From positions 496,001 to 560,000 of the forward strand of contig JADLZK010009305.1 in assembly GCA_015847255.1 (NCBI GenBank): a DNA stretch of 64,000 nt. The letters run 5' to 3'. The first letter of the stretch is position 1. Each line of letters starts with the position of its first letter. Origin of the DNA: Hyparrhenia diplandra. Its lineage: Eukaryota > Streptophyta > Magnoliopsida > Poales > Poaceae. Positions 11,178-22,263 of this stretch are shown here, one piece after another. The position numbers and the translations under genes are program-made. The notes under the pieces were generated by a model. That model was not told the origin of the DNA. It made no database searches and worked only from the letters and a program-made list of their open reading frames with translations.

Positions 11178-11879
11178 CACCCCATTTATCACGATAAGTA
11201 TCTCTTTATTATATATTATTAGTTTTATTTTTTTTTGTTTTGTTTAATAAGAGTCTAGTCTTTAAAAGAGTTTTTGTTAGAGTGTAAGAATAAATGTTCT
11301 TGAGGAAGTCTTCACCCGGTTGCTTTTGCTCAAATAAAATGAACCTTAAGTATGGAAATGATGAATAGTTGCTCTGCTTGGTACTTCTTTTCAAGTACCT
11401 AGTTTTCAACCTTGAATTCTCCCAAGTTTCGAGATAAAACTGTTTTGGCATATGATTTACTTTAAAATTGAAAACTTGTGGGTATCAAATGCTTGATTAA
11501 GTCTAGGTAATTGATGGATATGGTATATGAAAAGTTGAGCTACTATTTATCTTGTTTCTAGTGATACTAGAGTCCCTGGAGAATTTATTTCAAAAATATC
11601 AAAATAATAGCTTCACTTCATCTTTATAATAAAAATTTATCTCCTATTAGAGCCATATTATAAAATATTAAACTAAATAAAAAGCTATTTGCTTTGTGTT
11701 GAGCTTTGTCAAATTTTGTGAACTAAGTTGAGAGACTTGTCTAAAGATCAAGATCACGTACACTTGTTTTTATTTAAAATGCTCCAGTTGTTGATCTCTA
11801 AATTCAATAAATTATTTTTGTACATCAAGGCATGGGCTATGCAAAAGTAATTTATATATATATATATATATATAAAAGG

Positions 11880-12115
11880 AAGGAGATGAAAACGGACAAA
11901 AGTCCTACGGGGCGAGTAGAGCCTACCTCCTTAAGAAAAAAGAAAAGGGAGATGAAAAATGGACAAGTGTCCTACGGGCGAGTAGAGCCTACCTCCCTAA
12001 ATAAAGATGAATAATGGACAAGTGTCCGAGGGTCGATAGAACCCACATCTTTAAAAAGAGAGGAAATAATGCATTTAAGTCTAGGGCCGCCAGAGTCCAC
12101 CTCTCTAAAAAGAAA
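11880..12115 (+). repeat. Imperfect tandem repeat in the 3' spacer of the Athila-like element
   Basis: About four units of 50-75 bases share GGACAAGTGTCC, TACGGGCGAGTAGAGCC and ACCTCC(T/C)TAAA. The unit edges are marked by short A-rich runs. This spacer sits between pol and the 3' LTR; tandem repeats in this place are a known habit of Tat and Athila elements. Confidence 0.7.
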
Positions 12116-12581
12116 AATAAAAGATAGCCCATGATCTTGTTTGCAAAAATATTTATTCTAAAAAAGAGAGAAAAAAATAAGAGCATAGTAGAATTAGCAC
12201 ACACATGCACATCTTGATCTAAAGATGATGTTTTTCCTTGGATCCATATTTGATATTGCGAGATACATACAAAGTAAGTATACTACATTTCGATCCTACA
12301 ACTCTAGATACAACTTTATTAAAATTTTTATATGTTATATTTATCTTTGTGTGAGGATCCAAAAATACCACATATATATATATACTCATTGAGTGATTTG
12401 AGAGTACCACGTAAGTAAGAAGTGAGCTATGTTTCTTTTCAAAAATCATTGCAAAAACTCGGGATAATAGTTGATCTAAGAGCATGAGACATAGTGCTTG
12501 ATTTGATTGTTCTATCTTTCAATTGCTCAAGACTCAAGTGAAGGCTATAAACCCCATGATAAAAAGAAAAGGTTTGAAGTT

Positions 12582-12612
<31 letters not shown>

Positions 12613-12721
12613 TTTTCTAAGGAGAATTCTTGTTTGAAAGCATGTGTATTTGTGAGCCATGAAAGCATTGTAGCAACTCGATCCATTGCTAAGTTTGGCT
12701 TTGCTAGGGACTAGCAAAGGT

Positions 12722-12736
12722 TAAGCTTGGGGAACT
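12722..12736 (+). promoter_or_regulatory. Polypurine tract before the 3' LTR of the Athila-like element
   Basis: TAAGCTTGGGGAACT directly precedes the LTR start TGTTGACAC. It is partly purine-only and shares AGCTTGGGG with the internal tract at 11164. Confidence 0.5.
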
Positions 12737-14002
12737 TGTTGACACTAGTTATAACATAATATTAATAGTCAACTAATATGAAATAAGGGCATAAAATGAA
12801 TATCGACATAAGTCTAGGGGGTTTGACTAACATAATTCCACTAGTTTTGGTGATTTGTATAATTTCGAGGGGACTTAATGAGATAAAATGCAGAGAACAA
12901 TGGAGAAAGTTAGGAATATACAAGACATACGATGACAAGACTTGACCGTGAAGTAACTCAACCCGAAAAAGTGGACTAAAACACTCTAGAAGATACCGGA
13001 AGACAGGAACAAGCGGGAGGCCGAGAAGAGACAGAGGCGGCGGCGGCCGCTGGGGACAAATTAGGCCGGCCGCCGAGGGTCTAAGAGCCAATCAGGTTCA
13101 TCCCTTTTATGTCGGTTGGTAACCGACCTTGAGGTTGTATCTAAACCGTTGCCAAGGTCGGTTTGATCCAAGGGTTATCATTCATCGCCAAGGACTATAT
13201 AAGCAGCCCTGAGGCTCGGCCCAAGGCTTATCTCTCATTATTCTCTCATAGTCTTTCTACGAGCAAAAGTTAGGGTTTCAATTAGAAGAGAGAGAGAGAG
13301 ATCCCTCTAGTTGTCTAGTTGTCTAGTTCATCTAGTTCATCTAGTTGTAACTAGATCAAGGAGAGAGTAGAGGAGAGAACTGAAGAGCCGGACCTGTCGG
13401 ATCTTCTTCAACTTTGTATTCTTGCAGCAACTAGTTCGTCTTCAGCAATCTCCAGGTTCTTCATTTATTTCTAAGTATTTATTTAATTCTAGTTCTTGCT
13501 TTATTTTATTTACTGGATCTCTGCTCTTATTGAGTGCTCTAGTTATTCCGGGTAATTAGAGTAGTAATCTGTAGTGTAGACGTGGTGTCTAGACTAGAGG
13601 TTACCCAAGGTTGCGCCCAATTCTACGGATAGTTGTGGTAGCCGACGGGGGTGACAGCCCCTGTCGGGCCTTTGTAATCCACCACGCACGGGTTGGTGAT
13701 CTCGTAGAGTTTTAGGCAAACCTTCTCCCAACTACCTTCTTCCCGGTCTTTTCGAGTTGGAAAGGAACTGTTGTTCAAGTAGATAAAGTATAGTGAGCCT
13801 TAAATTAGATAAAACCACTTAGAAAACCCAAAAATCCTCTCTACCCATCTTATCTATCTTTTCTAGGACGATCTTATTCCTTCTAGTACACTTCACGTTC
13901 CCCGTGGAAATCGATACCTTGGAATACTCTCGGGTGAAAGCTACATCGGTATCCGCGTGCGCTTTGCGGATTTTTCTTCGTGTGCGTTAATTTATACCAA
14001 CA
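12737..14002 (+). repeat. 3' LTR of the Athila-like element
   Basis: It runs from TGTTGACAC to ACCAACA and is 21 bases longer than the 5' LTR. It holds the same TATA box at 13196-13202. The right flank CACAC (14003-14007) completes the target duplication, after which the Tat LTR resumes. Confidence 0.93.
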
Positions 14003-14157
14003 CACACCCCCCGCTGGACGTAGGGCCCCTGTTGGCTGAACCAAGATAAACCGCCGCGTCCGTGTCCATCTTGCGCTACGCCATCGGGGAGGAGGCACAT
14101 GGCTTACAAATTCTTTATTGTCGGCACCGAGGCGACCACCGCTCCTAAACGCCGACA
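14003..14157 (+). repeat. 3' LTR of the Tat-like element, right segment
   Basis: After the CACAC duplication the sequence continues as the terminal part of the LTR that started at 3962 and closes with CGCCGACA. The next bases ATAGTATAAAA are identical in context to 53158 onward in the tandem unit, which fixes the LTR edge at 14157. Confidence 0.75.
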
Positions 14158-15571
14158 ATAGTATAAAAAGAATACAACCTCGGCTAGCGGGACAACGGAA
14201 AGACGACTCCAATCTCTAGGTGTAGACTCCACTCCACATGGACCTAACTAACCGGTTGACCACAAGCATAAACTTCTCCCCGAGGTGTGGGGAATAGCAA
14301 GAGTGAGTCCATATCGAACTCGCAAATATAGCTAGGCAATATCGACCCATATCCCATGATCATTATAACATAAGTAATGTATGGCATAAAACGATAAACA
14401 TGAGTAATTAATGAACATTGGTCATTATCCTTAATGCTAATGGTTCCAAGGTCTTTGTGACCTCGGGCAAAACTAGTATACCGGTTTATCAAACTCGCGC
14501 AAAGGTGTGCACTTTCACTATGAGTTGCGATTCCCAAATGCAAGGGTTAGCTAGACCCAAGCACCGAGAACCGCTAAGAAGTCCCCAAAAGGTTCGTCTA
14601 ACATGTTGGGGCAGCTAAGTCGTCGATATAGAACCCACCCTTCCTATATGGCACATTACCGCAACCTATACTCATATATTACGGGACGGGGCATACTATA
14701 TCCAATTCGGCACATCCTCCAAGTTGCTAAAAAAATGATCCTAAGGCGGCTAATGTCGAGCCATATAACCCTTACGATTTATAATTGTAATACCGGATTG
14801 GCTAAAGCAGACAATTCCCCATGTTACTAATAATCATCTTTACGTTTATGGCATACACATTCATTAAGTTATATGATCATGTTTGCAATAAAGTAAGCAA
14901 ATCCCATTACTATACTTGTCGTAAATAGATATCCTTCTCACTTCCAAATCTTCAAGATAACTCCTTGATTTGCAAACTTCTTCAAAATCAACAATGTAAA
15001 GCTCACCGTCTACTTGACTCCAAGCATCAACACACAATCATCCGAGCATTCATACACGAAGCAAACAAGGAGATACAATTAGAACAGTACACAACCAGCA
15101 AGAAAACTAGTTGAAAAGTGTATAAACTATTCTACACGCCGCCACGATCACATCGATGTAAAGATCACCGAAATCGGATTTAAAATGCGAAAATTATGGA
15201 GTTTTTGGAAATCTGATGGCAAGGAAGTCCACCCATAAAAATAATTATGTTGCCGTTGATACAAAGAAGATGGAATAATAGGTAGCTGAAGGATAAATTA
15301 CAACTGATTGACCGAATACCAATTATGGTGCAAAAGTGCATGTCGGCGAGACGGGAAGGAAGATAAATATAGAATAACTAATACAAAAGGTGTAGCTGGA
15401 CTACGTGGTGCTCAATCCGATGAAGTGCATGCCATATGCACTCATGCATAAGTGGCTCGAAAAAGCCTCGCAAATAGAAAGGCATACGACATGGCCGTGG
15501 TGGTTTAGATGTATGTATTTCTAGATTTGTTTTTGCTAAAGGAAAACGGGGAAGAAGACCGGTGATGTCAT
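14158..15571 (+). repeat. Tandem unit I, left part
   Basis: This stretch matches 53158-54573 from end to end with the same order of blocks, so 14158 corresponds to 53158 and 15571 to 54573. It has no convincing coding sequence. From 14786 it opens TGTAATACC and has the look of an LTR start (see 53789). It is interrupted after GTCAT (15567-15571) by the 34-kb insertion and continues at 49573. Confidence 0.85.
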
Positions 15572-15659
15572 TGTTGACGGTAACCAACGACATATTTTTT
15601 CCCACCATTGCTAAAGGAAAACGGCAAGAAGACCGGTGATGTCATTGTTGACGCTAAAG
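15535..15659 (+). repeat. 74-bp duplication straddling the insertion edge
   Basis: The flank GCTAAAGGAAAACGG...GTCAT occurs twice, at 15535-15571 and 15610-15645, each followed by TGTTGACG. The repeat shift is 74 bases and includes host flank plus the first 38 bases of the inserted element. GCTAAAG stands at 15535, 15610 and 15653, which suggests microhomology-based template switching or an assembly duplication. Confidence 0.8.
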
Positions 15660-17345
15660 CAAAAAAATGGGCCTCCGGTCGTTGGACGCAAAATGAATTG
15701 GTGAGTTGCCGCAGGAGGCCGATGATGGTGCGAATGTTGAGGCGGAGGTTGATGTTGTCGTTGGTCTTGAGGGCGAGGCCCTTGCCGGGTCAAGGCGGGT
15801 GTGGATGTCGCCGTTGGTGCCGAGGTGAGGCCCTTGTCGGGTCGGCAGGCGAGGGTGCGGATGTCGCCAATGGTGCCGAGGCGAGGCCCCTTGCCGGGTC
15901 AAGGCGAAGGTGTGGATGTCGCCGTCGGTGCCGGAGGCGCGGGCCCTTGCTGAAGTCGAGGGCGGAGGTGCGGATGTCGACGTTGGTGCCCAGGCGCAGG
16001 CCCTTGCTGAAGTCGAGGCGAGGCTGCGGGTGTCGCCGATGGTGCAGGCGAGGCCCTTGCCGGTTGGGGTGAGCCCCTTGTTGAAGTCGAGGCGAAGGTG
16101 TGGATGTCATCATCAGTGTGGTTGAAGTAGCCGATGTCGTCGGACGTAGGTAGACGCCGGAGTTGCCCGTCTTTCTTACTCCGACTCATGAGTGGCGGGC
16201 AAGACATTTCCTTCGGGTTACATTGGTTCCCCCAATGCAGCCCCTAGCCCCTTCTTGGCCGGTGCTTATGAGTGGGAGGGGCTTCGAGGCCCCTTCGCCG
16301 AAGTGAGGGACGAGGTTGATGCCACCGAAGTTGAAGGCGGGCCCTTTGCCGTCTTGTGGACGAGGTAGTGGTCGACGTTGCGGAGGTCCGAGTTGAAGTC
16401 GAGGCAAGCCCCTTGCCGTAGTCGGTGCGAAGGTGCAGATGTCAGCATTGGTGTTGAGGTGAGCCCCATGAATTCGGGGTGAGCCCCTTGTTGAGGTCGT
16501 AGGGCGGGTGCGTAGATGTCGTTGTTGTAGTCGAGGCGAGCCCCTTGACGATGCTCTTGGCGAAGGTGTGGTTGGTGACGCCGAAGTCGGGAGGTCAGCC
16601 CTTCGCCAAAGATGTTGGCGAGGGTGTAGCTCAAGTTGCCGATCTCGTCAAACGTGGGTAGGCGCCCGAAGTTGCCCGCCTTTCCCTCGCCCGACTCATG
16701 AGTAGTGGGCAAGACGTTTTTAGGTAGAATTGGCCTCCAATGCTGCCCCTAGCCCCTTCTTGGCCGGTGCTTATGAGTTGGAGGTAAATGCGTGGGCCGG
16801 GTTGTCGAGGTTGAAGGTGAGCGGGCCCTTTGCCGGCTTTGTTGGTGTCGCCAAAGTCGAGGGCGAGCCTTCGCCGAGAAGGTTTGTTGGAGTCGCCATA
16901 GTCGGAGGTGAGGCCCCTTGTAGAGGTTGGAGTGATGTCGCGAAAGGTGATGTCGATGTCGCCGTGGTCGGAGGCGCAGGCCCTTTGCCAAGATTTGTTG
17001 ATGTCACCGAAGGTGATGTCGACGCCGTCGAAGTCGGGAGGCGCAGGCCCTGCGGAGGTTTGGCCGATGTCGCGGAGGTGATGTCGACGCCGCCAGAAGT
17101 CGGAGGTGAGGCCCTTGCGGGAGGTTTGGCTGATGTCGCGGAGGTGATGTCGACGCCGCCAGATTCGGAGGCGAGGCCCTTCTTCGAGGATTATCGAGCC
17201 GGGCGGTCGATCGCTTCGCCCGAAGAGGGGCTAATCCTTGTGCTTTCCTCGTTGCCGATGAGGGCTGGGTGCCGCCACCCAGCCCCTTTCGGGCGGAGGT
17301 GTGTCCTTGGCATTGCTTTCTTTGGGGATAACTCCTGCGTGCATT
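15660..17345. repeat. GC-rich long-unit repeats of the outer LTR-type element; no gene
   Basis: The stretch is built from variants of GGATGTCGCCG, GAGGCCCTTGCCGGGTC and GAAGTCGAGGCG. A longer repeat of about 510 bases is visible: AGCCCCTTCTTGGCCGGTGC occurs at 16246 and 16751, and CGACTCATGAGT at 16182 and 16690. GATGTCGACGCCG units repeat every 60-70 bases at 17015-17165. Open frames here are by-products of the repeat and GC content. Confidence 0.65.
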
Positions 17346-17389
17346 GATTGTAACAAGCATTCATATTTATATCGAAGGCGGTGAGAGTT

Positions 17390-17860
17390 TTTCCACGGCG
17401 ACGCCCCACACACTTTTAGCGAGGCTCGCATTTAAATCGGAGGTAGTGAGAAAAAATTTCGCAGCGACGCCCCTATTCTCTTTAGCGAGGTGAAGCGTTT
17501 AAATCAAAAGGTAGCAAGAAAAAACTTTTGCAGAGACACCCCCTATTCTCTTTAGCGAGGCTCGTGTTTAAATCGAAGGTAGTGAGAAAAGTTTTAGCGA
17601 GGCTCACGTTTAAATCGGAGGTAGTGAGAAAAGTTTTTTTTCGCAATGACACCCCCCTATTCTCTTTAGCGAGGCTCACGTTTAAATCGGAGGTAGTGAG
17701 AAAAACTTTTTTCCTTGGCGACGCCCCTATTCTCTTTAGCGAGGCTCGCGTTTAAATCAAAGGTAGCAAGAAAACTTTTTTGCGGTGGCGCCCCCTATTC
17801 TCTTTAGCGAGGCTCGCGTTTAAATCGGAGGTAGTGAGAAATTTTTTTGCATGCTCGGAG
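17390..17860. repeat. Tandem array of 60-75-bp units
   Basis: Six to seven units share TTCTCTTTAGCGAGGCTC, GTTTAAATCGGAGGTAG and TGAGAAAAA, followed by a short variable GC block (such as GACGCCCCTA). The flanking block GCCGATGAGGGCTGGGTGCC occurs on both sides (17257 and 18017), so the array sits inside a larger repeated segment of about 760 bases. Confidence 0.8.
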
Positions 17861-20800
17861 GTGCGAGTTTCTACGAGCCGTTGTCGGAGGTGCTAGGGTG
17901 CTCGACTTCTTGTTTATGCTTTGGAAAACATAAATTTTTTCAGCGGAGGTTTGGTTGAGCCGGGCGAAGTCGACTACTTCGCCCGGCGGGGCCAATCCTT
18001 GAGCCCTCCGCAAGACTGCCGATGAGGGCTGGGTGCCACCACTCAGCCCCTTTCGGGCGGAGGTCAGTCCTTGACACTTCTTTGCATCCGGGAAATTCCT
18101 GCATGCATTAATTGGGGGTGTTGCCTTATTGAAAAATTTCATGACCCTTTCGAGAAAAAAGAGTGCAGCCCCTAGTGTCTCATAATTTCTTACACAACCC
18201 CTGGTTTTTCATAATGTGCGCAAGTGAGTAATCCTACAACAAGAAGTTATTTTCAACATCGAAAAATCATAAGTTTGCTTTTTGCAGCCCCTGTCGCGAA
18301 TTGCCGGGCGCCCGACTTCTTTATCGCCTCGCGGCTCATACCGGAGAGCGCTGGGCGTCTTGTTTATGAAGCCCCCGGGCGGAGGTGCCGTGGTGCCCGA
18401 CTTCTTTGCGCCTCCACGCGGCTCATACTCGGAGAGCGGGGCGTCTTCTTTTGCGAGCCCCCGGTGGAGGTGCCGGGGTGCCCGACTTTCCTCCGCACCG
18501 CTGCAGCGATGGGGGTTGAGATGCTTATGAATGATGCTCATGGATGCGATGGTATGATGAATGCGAATGTATGATGCATGTATGATGAGTGCTAGCACAG
18601 GGATAAGTGCGAGGGTAAGTAAAACATTCTTATCATGAAGAATGTGATATTTGAGGCACAAGCAAGTATTTATGAGGGTCAAGATAGACCAAATTTGATC
18701 CCCTGCAAACACCAAGTTTTGTAATCAGATCATAACAGATGGTTTCACATGACAAGTGCTTTCACAAGAGTAAGTGTGAAAGTGTTGAAGCCAAAACGGA
18801 TGGTTTGGTTCTGCAATATCAACAAAACTGCAATGTAGCTTTCCATGTAGGGATCGCAATACTGAGACATATTGCCCATTTGCAGCGAAGGTTGATTAGT
18901 ACAACTACTAGGTGATTTTAAATTTTCATGCGGAGGTATAAGATGTCATGGTTACGGAGGTGACCAAAGATGGTTGCGATGGTTATGGGTTATTTAAAGA
19001 GAATGTTACCTTGTGAATGATGAGGAACCTGCGACCGAACACATAGAAGTCCTAATAATAGGTTAGTTTGAGAGGGTAAGAATATACTCACAAAGGTTGA
19101 TAACTTGCATGTTAGCACAGTATAATAAGTTTGATATTTCTAAAACTTGAAATTTGCCGTTAGGCTCTAAAAAATTAAGCATGTTGTGAAGGTATTGACA
19201 AACTGCATTTAATGAACATCGGTCACATTGCGAAGGTTGAGCTCACAAGTGAAGGTTTTCCCATATGGGACATAAGAAGCCTGTAGCGGGAGATAAGCGA
19301 AGGTATGGTCATTTGGACAAGCATTACTTATTGTTTGACATCTGTCATTCGAAGGTGTAGTGCAGTAGTTGCTCGTGGATGCGGCGAAGGTAAGCTTACC
19401 TTGTGGCCCGCACGTTAGCACTATGTGGTATATGCTTATGTGGTCGGCTAAAAATTGCTGCATCATATTATGAGCTAGTTTGATTGATGAGCTGGTCGAT
19501 AAATGAAATCAGTTCATGAGCTAAGAAGATTCATTTAGATATTTTCAACGCTAGGACAAAAGTTAAGCAAGTAAGCAAGCACATCGTAGGCCATAATAAG
19601 AATCTTTGTTGAACTAGTTGCCGGATACTTAGCTCTCTTGTTGATTGGTCCCCTCGCGCGGGATGAGGAGCTCCCTGGAGGCACGAGAAGTACTGGCCAT
19701 GGGTGCAGCAGATGAGGCTTTGGCGAGGGAGGCTCCGCTGCCCGGCCAGCGAGGGTAGCTCCGCCCAGCTAGGGTGTGTGCCTTGAACAGCGGTGCTGCG
19801 CCACCAGGGTTGCTTCAGGCCTGCTATAGCGAGGATATATAACAGGAGGAAAACTTGCAGCTGCCTGTAAGCAATAAGCCCTGGAGAGGTGACCCTCGCT
19901 CCATTCTTGGTTAGCGGCATAAGTGAGTTGGTGGTCAAAACTCAAAAGAGATATTATGGTTATATACTTTTGCATGTACTAGTCATGCGTTTCGATGGAG
20001 AGAACAAAACACTTTCAACTGCATACAGCGCAGGTGCGTCGAGGGACGTCGGTGTATTCGACGATCTGGGAAACAATTACCTTCGCCAAGGGTGCACCCT
20101 GTGAAACATGTAGGAGTGGCCAGGGCGTAGAAATTCCGATATATATGTGCGTTTGTCGAAGGACAAGAATAAACATTTGAAAGCGACAAGTAGAAATGCG
20201 ATGCCATGCATGTTGTATATATGCGAAGGTGAAAACAGTGTAGGAGGACTCACCAGGGGGTTCGGAACCTGCAACACAACGATTTAATTGGCCTCGCAGG
20301 CGAAAGACATATAGTTCATAAACAAATATGATAATTTACATTATGTTTGCTGAGTTTTTTTTTTTGTAGTAAATCACGGTGAGTAAACAGACTTAGGTTG
20401 GTTCCATAGGCCACTAGAGTTCTGGCGAGGGTACAGAACTAGCATTACCCTGCGAACAGCTGCGAAGGTTAGTCTGGAAGAGAACTAATAAGTGACCAAT
20501 TGCTCATGAAATTCTCTCTTTTGGAAGTAACTATAATTGACTAGCTGCGAAGGATAGTTTGGAAAAAGCTATATGTATGTATATGCCCGGCGATAGGCTA
20601 CAAGATGCTTCAGTATATGTGCCTCCATATAAAGTATATGTGCCTCGATGCAAGTATTATAGGAAATGTGCAGATTGACTTATCTTCCGGCGAGGGTGAC
20701 GATGAATTCCATGTTCAACTGCAGGCGAGGATGCCTTCGTGCAGAACTGATGTTGCTGCTGTGCCCGGCCGAAAGCATATTGGAAGGTACTCCCAGTTGC

Positions 20801-21494
20801 CTACTGCCGAGGGTATTCGGGGCTGGCAGTGAGCTCGACTTGTGGTGGAGGTGGAGCTACAGACGCCCTACTGCACGCACAGGTCGGAGGTTGCATGCAC
20901 GGGACGAGGGTTCTGGCCGCCCAAGCCTGGAGGGTTGCCTCGTCTAGTCGCAGCGAAGGTAGCTCCGGTGAGTTGTGACGAAGGTAGTAGCCACAGCGTT
21001 GAGGTGGTCGACGGCTCCGGGTTGAGTGACCTGTCGATGCAGGATCGGTCTTGATGCTAAGACGACGTCGCGTCATGCTGGCTCCGGCTGACGACGGCTG
21101 CGCGGCGAGCTTGTCATGCTTGTAGAGGCTCCGATTGATGATGTGGTTGAGGCCGTGTCCTCACGGCGGCCTCGTGCTGGCCGGGGATGCTTGCGGCTCG
21201 GTGCGAAAGTGTGCGGCGGAGGTACCCGGACGCGCAGACTCCGAGGGCCGTGTCAATGTTGCGTCAAATGTTCCCTGCCGGGAGCGGACCTTCGCAGGTC
21301 CCCGCAGTGTGTGACGAGGGTTGCATGGTTCGGTAGACACGACGAAGATTGCTGCATGCTGTCCCTCGTGATGACGGATCCTGCAAAAGCTAAGTGACAT
21401 GCATGCTCTCCGCAGACCACAGGTGCCCCGTCGAGTAAGAGGAAGACAAAAAAATATATAGTCACACCAGACCTAGTAATGCACAAGTGATTAT
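17861..21494. repeat. Outer-element sequence rich in GAAGGT motifs; no gene
   Basis: From 18290 to 18500 a 120-base block (CGGCTCATAC.CGGAGAGCG, GGCGGAGGTGCCG) is repeated twice. From 18900 the sequence is interspersed with GCGAAGGT and GAGGGT every 50-150 bases up to the CACTA insertion. The same style resumes at 31300-32400 and 44500-45235, including a shared block GAAGGTAGCTCCG...TGTGACGAAGGTAG at 20956 and 44889, which shows that those pieces belong to one interrupted element. No coding sequence is supported. Confidence 0.55.
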
Positions 21495-21525
21495 CACTAC
21501 AGGAAACGGCGGCTTTGCCGAGTGC
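21495..21525 (+). repeat. Left terminal inverted repeat and first subterminal motif of the CACTA element
   Basis: CACTACAGGAAACGGCGGC followed by TTTGCCGAGTGC. The inverted match lies at 31195-31226, with two mismatches or gaps in about 30 bases. Confidence 0.93.
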
Positions 21526-21975
21526 GGAACGCACTAGGCAAAAGGCTGTTCGCGACTCGGCGAAGGCTTTGCCGACTGCCGAACTTCGGCGACCGCTTTT
21601 CTCGCAAAGATCGACTCGGCAAACCCTTCTTTGCCGAGTGCCAAAATGGGCAGTTGGCGAAGGGTTCGCCGAAAGTGCCATGTCGGTCTCGGCGAACCCG
21701 CGTATAATCGTTAAATATGGAAGCCTCTTTGCCGAGTGCGAACGCCCGGCACTTTCGGCAAAGATTTGTATTTTTGAAACTTTGCGGCGCGGATCTCAGC
21801 ACTCGGCAAAGTAATTATTTTCTGAAAAAACAAAATGTACTTTGCGAGTGCAGTGTAGATGGCACTTCGGCAAAGTTATGGTCATTTTGCCGAGTGCAGT
21901 CCGCATTTCGGCAAACCCGCCATTCTGTTGTTAGGGTACCCGGCTTTTGCCGGTCGCCGCACTTTCGGCAAAGCT
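21526..21975. repeat. Left subterminal repeats of the CACTA element
   Basis: CTTTGCCGAGTGC or a close variant recurs at about 21567, 21628, 21727, 21840 and 21888, with inverted ACTCGGCAAAG forms near 21800. In En/Spm elements such motifs bind the TNPA-like protein; that role is known for the superfamily and inferred here. Confidence 0.8.
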
Positions 21976-22029
21976 GGGAAATTTATTTTTTGCATTTCGT
22001 TGATTTACAGCCTCCATCAACACATACAT

Positions 22030-22258
22030 ATACCATAAGCATTCATATATATATCATAGACCACATATATCACCAATTCACATATATAATCCACATATTT
22101 CACAAATCCACATATATAATCCACATATATCACAAATTCACACATATAGTCCAACATCCAAACGAAATTAAACATGTCCAACATCCAAACGAAATGTAGC
22201 GTGTCCAACATCGAAACTAGATCCATCCACGGTGCAACATGTCCAACATCGAAAATAA
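22030..22258 (+). repeat. Two short AT-rich minisatellites
   Basis: At 22076-22145 a unit close to CACATATATAATCCACATAT repeats about three times, and at 22150-22258 a unit close to GTCCAACATCCAAACGAAAT repeats four times. They lie between the left subterminal repeats and the second gene of the CACTA element, so they may fall in its 3' untranslated part. Confidence 0.7.
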
Positions 22259-22263
22259 ATCCA

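Larger units (their letters stand above)
5135..14002 (+). mobile_element. Complete Athila-like Ty3/gypsy retrotransposon, 8.87 kb, inserted in the Tat LTR
   Basis: Two long terminal repeats (5135-6379 and 12737-14002) bound an internal region with gag, protease, reverse transcriptase, RNase H and integrase in that order, which is the Ty3/gypsy order. The integrase core reads WGIDYMGPFPRSGD and VDYVSKWVEALP, a form I associate with the Athila branch, and the primer site CGGCGCCGTT after the 5' LTR fits the tRNA-Asp type used by Tat/Athila elements. Both flanks carry CACAC (5130-5134 and 14003-14007), so the ends are exact. The ORFs are broken by many frameshifts, so the copy is not autonomous as read. 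Confidence 0.92.

Noticed and set aside
15608..17360. Repeat-derived open frames (Arg/Gly/Val-rich)
   Set aside because: They follow the tandem repeat unit rather than a protein; frames on both strands are equally open.
17390..17860. CRISPR-like array (regular repeats with short spacers)
   Set aside because: Repeats are longer than spacers vary, units are imperfect, there are no cas genes, and the surroundings are plant nuclear retroelements.
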